Part shown: piece by piece, positions 42,410 through 55,653 of the stretch | Layout: each line of letters begins with the position of its first letter | How positions within the stretch are numbered: position 1 is the stretch's first letter | Origin: Lepidonotus clava | Taxonomy: Eukaryota; Annelida; Polychaeta; Phyllodocida; Polynoidae | Length of the DNA stretch: 64,000 nt | Assembly (NCBI GenBank): GCA_936440205.1 | Contig: OW387138.1 | Location: 53,025,526-53,089,525, forward strand | Reading direction: 5' to 3' | Position numbers and translations under genes: made by a program | Notes under the pieces: generated by a model | What the model saw: the letters and a program-made list of their open reading frames with translations, nothing else | Told to the model about the DNA's origin: nothing | Database searches by the model: none

Positions 42410-44762
42410 ATCGCCTATTAAAAAGAGCATCAAGGTCAAGAAGAGAGGAAGACAAGTTAGCTGCCAGGAATATTCTAATTTAGTAAATAGGTTTACTAAA
42501 CAGCTAAATCAGACTTTGTTAAAGAACAATTATGGGAAAATGAACACGATTAACGTAAATTTTGGTAAAGGATCCAGGATGTTTTCCAAACAAAGGTACC
42601 TCAGGCTCAATCCATTTTTTGGATGGAGAAGGCAATAACTTGTCTCCCCAAGATATTGCTATCAAAATTAACATTTTTTTCTCTGGTATTGATGAACGTT
42701 TCGCCAGTAATATAGTCCAGCATCCCCTACAACCAAACCCACTCTCTTTTTACCCTGAGAGTAAGTTGGAAGAGAACTTCAGCATAGCCCATGTTGACCT
42801 TGATACTCTTGCTGAATATACAAAAGAAATTAAGACTTATAAGTCTAGTGGACTAACCAAAATTGCTTCTAGAATATGGAAGACTGGACATGTACACTTG
42901 CCAGATTTTATTATTAACCTGTATAATATTATTATTGATGCTAGTATCTTTACGGATGCCTGGAAAATAGCCGCAGTAGTCCCCATACCTAAGAAAGCCA
43001 AAGCAATAGAACCCGGTGACCAATTTCATTATTACCACTGCATGGAAAAAATATTTGAACACTGCCTGTACAACCAAATTATGCCAGCCCTCGAAATGAG
43101 TAATATATTTTCCTAATTTCAAAATGGCTTTCAGAAAGACCATCCAACAATCCAAACTATATTTGACTTTACAACTGATATCTTCTATAACATTAATAGG
43201 TCAATTGACACTTTAGCAGTTTATATAGATTTTGAAGAAAGCTTTTGATACTGTGAACCACAAAATTCTTACTAGTAAAATAAGTAAATATGGTTTAAAC
43301 CTAGGCACTGTCAAACTATTTGAAAATTATCTGTCAAATTGGCAACAATGTACAATAATTCATGATCTATGCTGATGACATTGTGTTGTAGACAGATTTA
43401 GACACTTTGGATCTCCCACGTTGCAAGGAGGACTTGCAGACCAGCCTGAGGGGAGTTCAAACCTGGTGCGAATCGAATGAATTAACTATCAATGCGAGCA
43501 AAACCAAGATCCAAATTTTTCCTGGCACCACAAATAGTAGGTCATTGACTTTTTTGAGAAAAACCTGTTTAAAGTTTATGACATTCCCTTATCAACTGAG
43601 AACACTTTTAAATATCTTAGGGTAACACTAGATTCTACTTTATCAATGACGGCTCAGTTTGATAGTGTATATAAACACATTACCCACAAATTGAACTCCT
43701 TCAGACTGGTCAGGAAACACCTAACCACAACTGCAGCATTAGCAATATGTAAATCAATATTTGTTTCTAGAATTGACTATGGAAATTGTTTTTTGACCAA
43801 TCTATCAATAAGACAGTTAAACAACTTGCAGGTACTACAAAATGATGTGCTGTGAACAACATATGAGGTTAGAAATCCTAGAGATGTTCATGTGAATGAC
43901 CTACACACAATGTCAAATATCAAGCTTTTGGACAAACATCATACCGCCCAATCATTGTCCTGTATTAAAAATAGAGTTGAGAAAGATAAATTTTTACTTT
44001 ATCTAAATGATGGCCGGACTAGACAACATGATGGTTTGACTATAAAACTGCCCAAACCAAAAACACTTATATTAAAAAACGGCCCTTTTACATAGGAGCC
44101 CAGATGTGGAACTCCTTACCCCTACATGTTAGACAAATTCATGCCAAGAAATTCTTTAAAGGTGAGGTAAACTCCAGGATCCACAATCAGACAATTCAAA
44201 CTGTTTTCCCGGTTTAAATCCTATTATTCAGAAACCTATTTGTGATATTGTTTATATTAGAATTGACAAATAATGATATGATATCAATTTATATCAATAG
44301 GTTAGCATCGTAGCAGGTTTATTTTAATTCCATCTGTTCTATTTTCTAAGCGGCCTCAACAGAATTTTACAGGAGCAAAAATTTGCTTAAGTAATTGTAA
44401 ATAATTTTTTCTTACCCATGTCATCCCAGACTATGAATTGAATCAACGCAATTTTCTTGGAGTCATTATATCTTTTATGTACCTATTCCAGGTAATTGTG
44501 TACAAGGTCTGTATAAATGTCAAAGATCTGTCTGTATTCTATCTCATCATCTCATCACATCTCATTTTTGTATTTTTGTATTTCAAGTTGTATTATTAGA
44601 GATGTATTGAACTCAAAATACAAAGGATTTTGTGTATCACTCTGCTCCTTGAACTAGGTATATAAAATCACCATGCGCTGGAGGATGAGGAAGAACAGAC
44701 TTCCAGTCTGAGTTTGTAATCCAGTTGAAAAATAAACATTTCAACAACAACAACAAAAAAGA
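42410..44762 (+). mobile_element. LINE: reverse transcriptase to 3' tail
   Basis: Begins in the linker (SRREEDKLAARNI) and continues with reverse transcriptase pieces TYKSSGLTKIASRIWKTG, AWKIAAVVPIPKKAK, FQNGFQKDHPTIQTIFDF, VYIDFEESF and MIYADDIVL. Then come TWCESNELTINASKTKIQIF, SRIDYGNCFLTNL and WNSLPLHVRQIHAKKFF. Several stops and shifts break it. The 3' UTR ends with AATAAACATTTC and CAACAACAACAA near 44762. Jockey/CR1 superfamily, 5'-truncated, inactive. Confidence 0.82.
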
Positions 44763-45094
44763 AACGAATATGGGTCAAATTTTCTAGAGATATACAATGG
44801 GGTTCTTAGGGTAGCAAAAATCAAAATTCTTAAAAGTGACATTCTATTCACGTAGTACATGTATTTCCCTTCATTGTCCACCCAATTATCCTCACTTTGG
44901 GCCATTGATTCGGTTTTAGAGACAATCAAAGATCACCTGTCAAATTTTGCAAATGTCTGTGATGGAAATAATCTTCAATATACTATATGTATCTAAACAT
45001 CTCTTATGCATTCCAAATTTCGGGTATTTCCTGGCAAGATATCAGTAAACGAGTATACAAAGAATCAAGGTTAAAGATTTGATAGTTTTGGCAG
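44763..45094. other. Spacer
   Basis: No feature recognised. Confidence 0.3.
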
Positions 45095-45730
45095 AACAAT
45101 ACCTGAGAGGTTGGACTACAGAGTTAGCAAGGTAAATTGTAGACCACACCAATTTAAGGTAAGCTTTGTGTCTTTGAATATGAAAAAATACAGGTTTTTT
45201 CACTGTTTCCAAATTTTTAAAGAGAACTTTTCAAAATTATACATCATCCCAGCCTGACATGTTTCCTATAGGATCCAGTAGTAATCTTTATTATTTGACC
45301 ACTTCTGCAGCCCTTGCCCACATCCTTGTGAGAACATTAAAAATATTACGGACGTTCGCATAAATCTTACAGACGTTAGTCCAAGGGAAGGCTTTACTAA
45401 AAAATCTTCTGGACACGCCTGATACCTTCAAATTGTCTTAATATTACTTCCACAACTCCCAAACATGTTGGACTACAGTGTTAGCAAGGTTAAATGATAC
45501 ACCACATCCATTTAGGGTGAGCTTTGTGTCTTTGAAAATGAAAAGAAAAAATTATTTCACTGTTCCCAAATTTTAAAAGAGAACCAGTCAAAATTGTACA
45601 TCATCCCAGCCATCAAAACTTATTTCCCTAAAGCCTGACATGTTTTCTAAAGGATAAAGCAGTAATATTGACTATTCGAGCATTTCCGAGGGCCTATGGT
45701 ACATCCCTGTTAAAACATTGAAAATATTAC

Positions 45731-46150
45731 TGTGATGAATTACAGTAATCAATTCAATGTCAAGACACGAGTTTGTGCAATTAATCATAGAGGTTAAAAG
45801 ACAAGTAAATGTTCTGTGGTTAAATTGACGTTTAGCGCAATCACAAAGCACACAGGATTGTGTGGTACGAGATCATAAGGTACAAGCTGCATGAAATGTA
45901 TGCACGAGTAATGAAACACAAAGTCATAATACACAATATATTATTGACCATAAGCAAAGAGGTCAAATTTACCATTTGATGTTATGCAACCAATCAGGAG
46001 CCAGGTTATGGCTCCATAAGAGAGTGATTCCACAAAAATAAACAGTCCTATCTTGGTACTCCCTGTGTTCACACCTCCTTTCTTCCCAGGAATGAACAGC
46101 AAAAAGACTTAGAAGAGCAGGACAGCTAGAGATAAAGATAGTGTTGACCC
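45731..46150 (+). mobile_element. LTR-like sequence, plus copy
   Basis: Begins TGTGATGAATTACAG and contains CCAATCAGGA, AATAAACAG and CTTGGTACTC in the order expected of an LTR (CCAAT box, poly(A) signal, short U5). A related copy lies inverted at 47745-48150. No polymerase is nearby. Fossil, broken; the true 3' limit is uncertain. Confidence 0.4.
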
Positions 46151-46440
46151 CCTCCCCCGTATCAAAAGCTCTGATGCCCTACCTGTGTGTGTCACAAACT
46201 GTATCCCACCCACGTTGACCCCTGTGCATGGGGCACATCTCTGAGAACCACACGACCACCTGTCCACCCGATAGCTTCACAGTGGGCCCAGACAAGTGCT
46301 CGCGTGATTCATTCCACTCTTGCTTTCGAGACACCGAGCACGACTTGGACAAGAACCGTCAAGAGCATAAATATCTAGGCAGGGAAATCGTGGAAGAGCC
46401 ACTCGCTCATTCTAGCTCCTAATTTTCCATGAGAACATCA
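46151..46440 (+). other. Cys-rich coding-like remnant
   Basis: GC-richer stretch with overlapping open frames at 46187-46422 and pieces such as PDSFTVGPDKCSRDSF. No family recognised; it may be internal sequence of the LTR-like element. Confidence 0.2.
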
Positions 46441-46829
46441 CACTAGGACGTTTAAATAAATATTAGGGACGTTCATTGGGGGGAAGGCTGTACTACAATT
46501 GTCCTGGAACCGCCTAATACATTCAAATCATCTTCATATTACTCGGTCCCTGAGAGGTTGGACTAAAGCGTCAGCAAGGTAGAATTCTAGACCACACCGA
46601 TTTAGGGTTATTCAAGTACCACTAAACAGTAAATATTACGGACGTTCATATAAATATTATGTATGTTTTTTGACATGTGTCAGTGGTTATATGTTTGCCT
46701 CACATCCTATCAAGTCACAATAATTATGAAGAATATATGAAGAAAACATGATGCAGACAGCATTATCATGGTTATTGAGGCTTTCAATCTAGAAGAAAAA
46801 GGCACATACTTCATTCATAGGAGGTGCTG

Positions 46830-47066
46830 CTGAAGATGTCTTCTATGTATTGCAGCACAGCCTGGGGTAGCATAAAAGTATATCATTCTCCGTCCACTTC
46901 CGGTTGCTGTTGGTTCTTGGGTTACCATGATAATGTCCTCTGTTTAGATGGAAAGAATGTCTGCTAGCTGTTGCCACCGGAACTGGGGGGGATTCAACCC
47001 TGTGGGCACTATGAAGGTCAGGACATACTCGTCTGGTTCATCTCCTAGGCACAGTACCTTTCCCAG
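46830..47066 (-). pseudogene. Fragment resembling the C-terminal domain of a TE1-type transposase
   Basis: The minus strand encodes YLGKVLCLGDEPDEYVLTFI, then LNPPQFRWQQLADIL and EDIIMVTQEPTATGSGRRMI. The pattern GKVL, hydrophobic strand, W-Q/P-D, I-x-x-EP matches the SH3/Tudor-like tail of the TE1 transposase in layout, not in close identity. One stop interrupts it. Confidence 0.3.
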
Positions 47067-47079
47067 GTACCAACCCAAG

Positions 47080-47360
47080 CAAGAATATGACCTTATAATA
47101 ACGTTATTGTAATGTTCTGGTGAGTCATGATTTGGTTCTTGTTACGTTATTTTGATGGCACCCAAAGACGTCTTTAGAACCTAACATTGTGACGTCGCAA
47201 TATAATGTTATTGTGACGTTCTTGTAACTTTATTTCACATTATAATAACGTTATTATAACATTCTTTATTAGTTAGGTCAAAACTTGACCAAAATATAAC
47301 GTTATTATAACATTCTTTTTTGGTAAGTTATAACTTTACCTAAAATAATGTTATGTTGCG
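47080..47360. repeat. AACGTTATTATAACATT-rich repeat
   Basis: Palindrome-like elements ATAACGTTAT and their variants recur about eight times (near 47098, 47140, 47245 and 47300). Probably the interior of a non-autonomous transposon; ends not found. Confidence 0.5.
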
Positions 47361-47366
47361 GGACAA

Positions 47367-47744
47367 TTGGATAGGTTTCAGATTCAAAATAAAAAGTACA
47401 GTCACAGAACGTTCTTGCTACTTCGCTGCTTGCCTGGGAAGTGCTGTCATAGACACAAGCAACAAAGTCTGCCACCTGGTACTTTGGTTCTCCCCTGTCT
47501 AGTTCCTCTGTCTAATTCTTCCTCGTCATCTTCCTCCTCCTCCTCATCGGTATGGTCAGAGGAGTTTGGGTTTGTCATACCCATTAACATTTCGAGTTCA
47601 TATGGGGGACAGAGTCACTCCCATTTTCGTACAGACGAGTTTGTTCATACACCCTTTTTGACCCTGTTTTCTTCTGAGTCCTGATCCCCTGATTTATTGG
47701 AACTTGGGTCTAATTCTCGTTCTTGTGCAACTATTCTGGTCTAT
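47367..47744 (-). other. Acidic coding-like segment beside the minus LTR-like copy
   Basis: On the minus strand a Glu/Asp-rich reading (from codons GAGGAGGAG and GATGACGAG near 47525-47550) follows the LTR-like copy. No domain recognised. Confidence 0.2.
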
Positions 47745-48150
47745 AAAGCTCTTCTAAGTTGTTTCGTGCCCATTCCCATAAAGAAGAGAGGTGTGAACAC
47801 CATGAGTACCAAGACGGGACGGTTTACTCTTGTATAATCACTTCTATCTATAGCCATAGTCTGGGTCCTGATTGGTTACATAACATCACATGGTCACTTT
47901 GACCCTTACTGAGGTCACTTCTGGTTAGGAATACATGATACATTACAATTTCGGACCTGCATACGTTTACCTGCAACTCGTACTGTACGAGCTTGTACCG
48001 CGCGATCTTGTGGACTTCGTGATTGTGTCCCAAAACACAGCTTTACTTGTATCTTTAACAGAGAACAATACTTGTCTTTTTAACCTTTATAATTACTACA
48101 CAAACTTGTGTCATGACATTGAATTGATTACTATAATTCGTCACACTATC
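47745..48150 (-). mobile_element. LTR-like sequence, minus copy
   Basis: On the minus strand it begins TGTGACGAATTATAG near 48145 and follows the plus copy at 45731 through CCAATCAGGA and CTTGGTACTC, at roughly 70-80% identity by eye. Opposite orientation means the two are separate insertions or an inverted duplication. Fossil, broken, moderately old. Confidence 0.4.
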
Positions 48151-48189
48151 ATTTTTGGTGTTCATTTTTTTGTAGATTTTTCTATAACA

Positions 48190-48530
48190 TCATTGATGTA
48201 AGTAATAGATAAACATAGCCCAACTTTTGATTTTTAGGATTCCTATATATAGAAGATATTGCTCCAATCAATGTAATATGAATTCTCCTGTTACCAAGAT
48301 AGCTCTCAAGCAATTTCCTGAGTTTTCTACCCACACCAAGTTTATATGTCAATAGTTTTGTATTTACACAATCAAAAGTGTTACCCAAATCAATGTAAAT
48401 CGCCCCTGTGTATAGAAGATCATCTATACCATCAGCAATAACTTTAGAGAATGTTAGTATAGTATCAGTTGTTGACCTATTTGCTCTAAATTCAGGTAAG
48501 TCAGATGCAAAATCAATTGTCTTTAACTTT
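48190..48530 (-). mobile_element. LINE reverse transcriptase fragment
   Basis: The minus strand encodes FRANRSTTDTILTFSKVIAD, then GAIYIDLGNTFDCVNTKLLT and LRKLLESYLGNRRIHI. These are the central motifs of a Jockey-type reverse transcriptase. Truncated at both ends. Confidence 0.75.
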
Positions 48531-49310
48531 CAGTCTTCTCTATTGCAAAGCTGCAGTGAATTGAAGGGATAAATAAAGATATTTTTCAGAATAACAATCT
48601 ACCAAGGGAATATTTATTTTGTACATTTTGAAAGTGATTATACACAAATTATTGTTTCAGAGTGTGGATTCAATCTCGTGATTGCATTGTTGGCTTAAAC
48701 AACAGAGGTGTTGTGTGGAGAAAAAAGTCAAGGACCTGGAGTTATAGTACCCACAAATCCTATGAATATTCAATAATCATACCACATATCATGTTTGTGC
48801 ACAAGGTACGTACTGATGATAATTAACACACACTTTAACTCACAAATATGTAACAGGGCACGTGGGCAGTGAGGTGATCAACTTGCATGCGGCTGGACAT
48901 GGTTCAATGTTACTGGGAGCTCAACTTCTCACCTTTTTGCATTCCCCCTGTAAAACATTGTTGAACACCTGCTTCAGTATAATAATGTATAGGGGTATGG
49001 TCTCTACCTTCTCCTAGATTCATTCACCAAAGACACCTTGTTCACCCAGTGATGTTGATAAGGTATTGTCATATACCTCGGGGAGTCGGGGCTGGGGGGG
49101 GGGGGGGGGCGAGAGTGACTATGATTCATACTACGCATTTGGGAGGCACAAGAAGGAGGAAAGCTGAGATGGTCGGGGGGGGGTGGGGGGGGGGGGAGGT
49201 TCGGGTTGAATCTCGCTGCCCGGAGCAGGCTGGAGTGGAAAGGGGCTGACGCTCGTTTATGTATCGTTATATGCATCTAGGGGGGGAGGGGGGTATGAAA
49301 TCGTTGCAAA
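48531..49310. other. Spacer with G-rich runs
   Basis: Runs of 8-14 G near 49094-49109, 49175-49197 and 49281-49292. No gene recognised. Confidence 0.35.
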
Positions 49311-49430
49311 TGTGTGTACTTTCTAGTACAAATCCAATGTGTATTTTTGACGAAAGGGGGGTTGGGATCTGATACTTATGAAAATGTGTGTACTTGTTAA
49401 ATGGAAGGCCCCTTATAGTTCCCTCTATTC
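49311..49430. repeat. Repeat shared with interior of the hAT-like element
   Basis: TCTAGTACAAATCCAATG, then GTGTATTTTTG, then TTAAATGGAAGGC match 12672-12756 in order and spacing, at roughly 75-80% identity by eye. Confidence 0.6.
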
Positions 49431-51516
49431 CTTTTTTATATATAGTATGGAATAGCTCATAGCTCACCCATTACCTGACCCCCATTCCAGATTTCTGAGG
49501 GTAAGCATGGGGAACCTCTATGTAATTATACTTTTAAAGAAGAGATGAATCCCAAAGTATGTAGTCATATATCAAGAGTTCTGAAAAAAAGGAGTCCTTG
49601 TATTCATATGCCAACTGCAAAAAGACCAAGCATGCTATTTGTTAAACTTGTAAATTTGATAAACTTCCAATCATCCCAAGGTACCAATACAAGTTATGAC
49701 CAGCCTTTAGTGATGCTTCACTCAGATTCATCCTATCAACTAACAAGATTCTACCATAATCCTATTTGAAGGGATGTGTACCAGGGGGACTGAGACTTCT
49801 GTATGTGTATACATATCAATTATCATTGGCAAGACCTCAAACAAATATCAAAACATGAAACAATACAGAAGTTCCTGATATATCTTTCTATTTCAGAATA
49901 ACAAATTTTTGGTATAGCCATTACTGGTTTCTCAATATAATCTAGTAACATTACCACTTTGAGCAGCGCGTGTACAGCATCCTTGCTGTGGAACCATAAC
50001 CAAGGCAGTATGGAATTAGGAGAATGTACAAGAGAAACAAATTGCTGTGATGTTGGTTGTAACCTCAAACTTTCTGTTCCTTAAACCTCAGAAACAACAT
50101 TATTCCCTTATCAAAAAATATACCTGACTATTTTTATTTCTAAACTGCTATGAACAAGGATCTAATTTCCCTAACCTACAGCAAGAGACAGTTTATAGTT
50201 AGATACTAAGGGAAAGGTCAATATGGGAAATACTCAGAGACCCAAAACTAAAGGAGTCCTTATTCAAATATATAAATAATCCTCTAGTCTATGATCAGTT
50301 TTTATAATACAACACTGAATACTTAGTCCATAATGCAAGAGGGTATAAAGCTAACTGAGCAATGAACCCATACAGCCTGGAACTATGAACCCTCAAGTAG
50401 TAGCAAAAAGATAGCAAAGGTTAATTTGGTAGATTAGTGGTAGGATGTTAACAAAAGTACAGCAGGTGGTCAGCAACCCCACAGTTTATGGCACACTATA
50501 TAAGCCTGCTGTGCATTGTACCATGGGAGGCTGTCCTTATCCCCCAGTTCAGGTCGCTCAGGAGAAAGGCTAGACCCCTCCACCACTCAGAAGCTTCTGA
50601 AGATCCACTACCTTCATTTTACTACTGTAAGGCAACATTGTCTAAACAGTAAACTTCATCATTTTATCTCACTAGCTACAGTGATGAACCCCATGCTCTT
50701 TGTGGAATTATGTGATAAAATTGAATAATAAGACAGTTAAAGGTAGCCAAAATTTAAGCCTACCCCACCCTCTGAGGGATCCATTATAAGGTTGTAATCA
50801 AAGTGTCTTTATCATTCCTCTGTCTTTCAAGGCCTTATCTGTTGCCAGGGGTGAGGTAAACATTAGACATTGGGGACAGCAATGGGGGGATTTCAAATGT
50901 ATTACCGAATACAACTCGCACTCTCCCAATAGGAAATTGGTTTTAAAGATGAGTGGTACAGGAGTATGTAAATAGAAGTTTGCTGCATATTGTTATGTCA
51001 ATGTATGAATCTTTGGCAATATAAGGAGCCATACATACCCTTTTGAGTAAATAAATCAATGTCTATACTAGTTTCATCAGGCAACAAAGATGAGCTTGTC
51101 TGCAAATTACATGGACACATATTTCTTTCTAATGTATACTTATTTTATAGCTCCAATATTGTATACAATTGACTAAATGGCTCAGAAAGCACTGAAATAT
51201 CAGCTTAGGGAGACAGTGATTATTATTTTCCCATCCCTTTAGGATATATTGTGTTATTTCCATAATATCATCTCTCGTTTTAGATATAAAATAAAATCAG
51301 ATGCAACCTTCTTTAAAAACTGCCTAAAGATTAGGCTCCTGGACTAATTGATTATAGCCAATTTCTAGCTTTTTATTTTGTACCACTAAAGATGAATGGT
51401 CAATTCATCACAGTAATAAACAAGAAAGAAAACAACTAACATAAATATGAAATGAAAATTTCTGACAAATATAAATAAATTGTCAAATATATTCTAAAAA
51501 CATTCTTTTTTTTCAG
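49431..51516. other. Presumed intron or upstream sequence of the EXTL3-like gene
   Basis: No upstream exon of the glycosyltransferase was recognised here. AT-rich with no other domain seen. The exon before 51517 should encode the conserved TGAAF segment; I did not find it. Confidence 0.3.
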
Positions 51517-51645
51517 TATTACCTACATGTTTACACTTATGTCATGCCTGCATCCATCAGACAGCTGGTTGATGAGAGACTGAACTGTGACGATATTGCG
51601 ATGAACTTTTTGGTTTCACACATCACACGAAAGCCACCAATTAAG
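51517..51645 (+). CDS. EXTL3-like glycosyltransferase, internal exon
   Basis: A 43-codon exon bounded by TTTTTTTTCAG and GTAAATA, phase 0 on both sides. It encodes [20 protein letters not shown], then [20 protein letters not shown]. This is the conserved C-terminal GT64 domain of exostosin-family enzymes, which build heparan sulfate in the Golgi. NC(E/D)[18 protein letters not shown] is closest to EXTL3 among vertebrate members; EXT1 and EXT2 differ at [13 protein letters not shown] includes acidic residues of the active-site region. The next recognised exon is at 60063. Confidence 0.9.
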
Positions 51646-52487
51646 GTAAATATATAAATGTCCCTAGTCATAACACAATGAGTATTTGTTAATTGAAACT
51701 GTTGGAAATATATATCCATCTCATATGACATCAGAATACATTGTTGGTATTTCTTTCATTTCTATAATATTATCTCACCTGTGCATGCCCACAGGATTAA
51801 GAAGAGGAAGGCATGTTTGGCTAAATAATAATTATCAAAATAGTGTGAGGTAGTATAAGATACTATCAAATTGTGATGTAGTAAAAAAATACAAATAAAT
51901 AAGTGGTTGAAGGGAAGATGAATGAAATGAATGAAAAGGTGTGGGTGGGTGGGTAGTATTTTGGTTGGAAGGCGGATGGCTGACAAGGATGAAAGTGAAG
52001 GTAGAGGAGCAGGGCAGAAGTGAAGGAGCGCTGTGTATACACAGTGAGTATGGGAGTGTGGAATTCTCCAAATAAGGAGAAGGGCGAGTAGTATCGGGCT
52101 GAATAGATAGGTGTTTTTTTGGTTTTTTTTTTAAACATTTTCATCTATATTGATGACAAGATCAAAATATACAAATTTGTTGTCCCTTTTGTAACAAGTG
52201 CCTATTAACTTATATATGAAAACAGCATAAGTTCAGCATACTCAATTGGATGAATCATTATCATAATGAGGTGAAAGAAGTATGGAAGAATGATGATATG
52301 GGATGATTTACAGTTTAATCAGTGTGAGTAAAAAAGAAAATATTTGTACTGTTATAGATACTCAATCAGTTAAACTCATTCTTATACAAAGGGGTCCTCT
52401 TGGGTGTCTATCATGTGATGGTATGGACTATATTCAATGTATAAAAAATTGTAAGAATTTTGGTGACAGAAAATTTTACTAGAAACA

Positions 52488-53081
52488 TCAAAAGAGCAAA
52501 CAGACATTATCCAGTTTGTATTTTTGAAATTGAGTATGTTTAATTATATTTCTAAAATTATTTATGTCAAGGCAAAATCTAGGTTTACTTGACAGCTCAT
52601 TCCACAACCTTGCAGCTGTATAGTAAGGGGAATTTAGACATTTTGTTACATCAGTATATGGAATCGAAATAAGAGGAGTTTGGTTTTGTCTGGCTGCTCT
52701 TACCACTGTTTTCACATCAATACTCTTGGTTTGTATAAGTCTATACATTGTAGTCAGTAAGACAAGATCCCTTCTATAAGCAAGTGGGCTACAGTTTGAT
52801 TGAATATGAAGTTGATATCTGGTAATGTTTGTGGGTTTTCTAATTTTATGGGCAATACGTAGACTAGTATTAATCAATACTTCAAGTCGGTTTGTCTCAG
52901 ATTGTTTAGCTGTGAGTTGAGTGGGGGAGATGTGGTGAACATCCGACAGGTGGCTGCAGATGACTGACCATACCATGAACTGGTATGAGCCCACAATACA
53001 TATTGCTTGATCATAGCGATAAGCTGAGAATGGCAAAGTTGAAGTGAAGTTTAGCAGAAATTGCACTGAAAATATCATCAT
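52488..53081 (-). mobile_element. LINE C-terminal fragment
   Basis: An open minus frame of about 195 codons encodes YRYDQAICIVGS, NTSLRIAHKIRKPTNI and SPLAYRRDLVLLTTMYRL. It ends SPYYTAARLWNELSSKPRF and INNFRNIIKH. This is the thumb and C-terminus of a Jockey/CR1-type reverse transcriptase, with the catalytic core missing (5' truncation). Confidence 0.78.
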
Positions 53082-54537
53082 TTATAATAATAGTTGCATT
53101 ACACTCAGTTCTGATGACGCTTTTTGAAAAGTAGAGTGTGTATTGAAGATTACATAAAGAGATTAAGTAAATATCACACAAATCTTAATTGTTATTAATC
53201 ATTAGAATTAGATACTACATGAATTACCCTTCTAGCAGGAAATGACTGTTTCTCAAAACATTCATTATGAAAAAGAAAAAAAATGAGATAAATCCCAGTT
53301 GACTGCTCCAGGATGAACGAATGATTGATATAAGACAAAGAGTGTAATGAAATGAATAAACAAAACTAGACGAGTGTGAAAATACAACTAGTATTCAGGA
53401 GGGGTAATGGTGCAATGAGAAAGGGCGTAAGTAGGTCAGTAAGTTAATCTGACAAAAAATTACATCGTAACTGGGTTCATTTATTCTACCACTTGACTAG
53501 CCAAGAATAATAGCTATAAGATAGCGACGTGCATGAAGACGAAGTCAGTTCAATAAACCCTAGGCCTAAACAAACACTTGCGATTTATGTTTAGTATTGC
53601 AAACATGTCCTAAAATGATCAAACCATACGTGGGATTTCTTGTTTTTCTCGTCAAATACTGATATGAATAATTGGATTAGAATAGAGTTTGGTCTAAGAC
53701 AACATTTAGCATTAATATTAGACCAGAAATTAGAAAATTCTAACAGAATTTTAGGTTTTAGGACAAAGCAGCTGCTAATGTGACATGACACATTTTTTCA
53801 TCACAACATCTCATATCTTGTAATTTGTGGTCGAGGGGATAATATGTTGGCTAGGTTTTAAAGCAGCTGTCTTGTCTGTATGTTGTTAGGCTCATTAACA
53901 TAAGCTGATGTTAACCTAACGATGTGACTGCCGGCAACATGTTTAGTGACGTTAGAACGGAATCCAGCGACATAATTGGTCAAAGCATGAATTTTCGTGA
54001 GGTATTATGGGAGTTACAATGTAGCAAATAATGGTGTACTTATGGATGAGAAGGTGGCTTTAATAAGTAGTCATAAAAAGATCAAATTATTTCATTATAC
54101 TGGTGTTGTAGCTGACCTATATAATTATGTTAGGCTGAAGTCTTCTATTAGTTAAACTCAGTGATAGGCCCAATTGTTTCCTTGTGCAAACCCCTCCGTT
54201 TTCTTATTGCTGTTGTAACCTGCCTGTAGGCGGGAACAGTGCGCAAGCTTAAGGTTATCCGGCAACACTGAATCCCACACATGCCCATTCACCGCCTCTC
54301 ATTTCGCCACTCACTGTGGCCCAATCTGCAACCTTCACACCTCCACTCCAGGAATATAGTCTGTGAAAGTTCTCTCTGCTATGTAGGAAGAGAACTCGCC
54401 ACCCCTGGCTATAATAACTACGCCTGTGACCTATAAATGTGACCTAAAAAAGGTCTATGGTTTTCCCTGGTGCTAACTAGGTCACTGAGGCCTGGACCAA
54501 GTGGTCGCTACAGTGCAGAGATGTTTTGCCGTTAATT

Positions 54538-55469
54538 CCCAGCAAACACACAACGTTTAGACAACATTGTGCAACATTACCTTTCTACAACATTTGAAGA
54601 AAAACGTTGCAGCAACTTTGCCACAACGTTGCAAGATAATGTTGGGTTGCAACATTGCCACAACATTGTAAAATAACATTGTAAAAATGTTGTGTGTAAC
54701 AACATTATTTTCACAACGTTTCAGCAACATTGTATTATGACCTAGAAGCAACATACAGATGGCACCACTGTTTAAAAGGTAACATTTTCCAACAAACTAT
54801 GTTATTCAGGATAGATACTTAAAAATGGTTTTCAGTTTGAATGAATTCATAAGATGTTCTGAACAAGGGAATATGGTTTTATTACATATTTTAGCAAAAT
54901 AATCATATTGTGAGAGAGATTTAGGTAAATGTTAAGGTTACACACCTTTTCCGTAGCTCCTTAATATGATGCACCTTCTTAGCTTTGAAATACTCAAGTG
55001 TAAATGCAACAGGTCATTAACCTGATAATTATAATCTAACTCTATGAACAAAAGGTTGGAGTGATGAGAGTATAATGTACTCTTGAATGAATATTAGGTG
55101 GTCATAAATAAAGCTGGTAGATAGATTTGATAAGCATTTTAGATATATTTTCATATGTTTGATAATGTTGCAAAACTGTGCAACATTTTCAAATGGTCAA
55201 GGATGGGACTGGTAACCTTCAACAAACCACCTTAATAAAATTCCAGAATATCAATTATATTATCTATGGGAATTCTAGGCCTGTACCAATAAAATATTTA
55301 GGTTGTGACAAGGTTGTAAAATGGTTATGATACAACGTTGAAGATAACGTTGCTGCAACCTTTCTGGGAGTCCACATTCTTACGTTGTCACAACATAATT
55401 TTGCAACGTTGTTCCAACCAAAGTGTAACATTGTAGCAACGTTGTAACAATGTGAAATTGTTAGCTGGG
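54538..55469. mobile_element. MITE-like element rich in CAACGTTG
   Basis: The ends are CCCAGCAAACA and (reverse) CCCAGCTAACA. Both flanks of the interior carry many copies of CAACGTTG, CAACATTG and ACAACGTT (54550-54740 and 55330-55460), so the two arms can fold on each other. The middle is ordinary AT-rich sequence. No target duplication or coding sequence seen. Confidence 0.6.
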
Positions 55470-55653
55470 GTGAGCATCGTGTTGCAGAATAACTGTGGCC
55501 TTGAGCGAGTGCTGCCCCGGACAGCACTTAGCTAGCCAGTGGGTCAAGGGACCAGACTAGTGCCTCTTATACTACTCCTGCTCCACTCCGCTTTCGTTAG
55601 CCCAGTAGGTTTCTGGACGTTACCTACAGTGTTTGACCTCATATAGCTCCTGA

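Larger units (their letters stand above)
45095..46625. repeat. Diverged tandem repeat of about 360 bases, interrupted
   Basis: Units begin GGTTGGACTACAGAGTTAGC (near 45110), GTTGGACTACAGTGTTAGC (near 45467) and GGTTGGACTAAAGCGTCAGC (near 46555). They share GCTTTGTGTCTTTGAA(A/T)ATG and AATATTACGGACGTTC. The second and third are separated by the LTR-like sequence starting at 45731. Function unknown; possibly remnants of a larger transposon. Confidence 0.6.
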
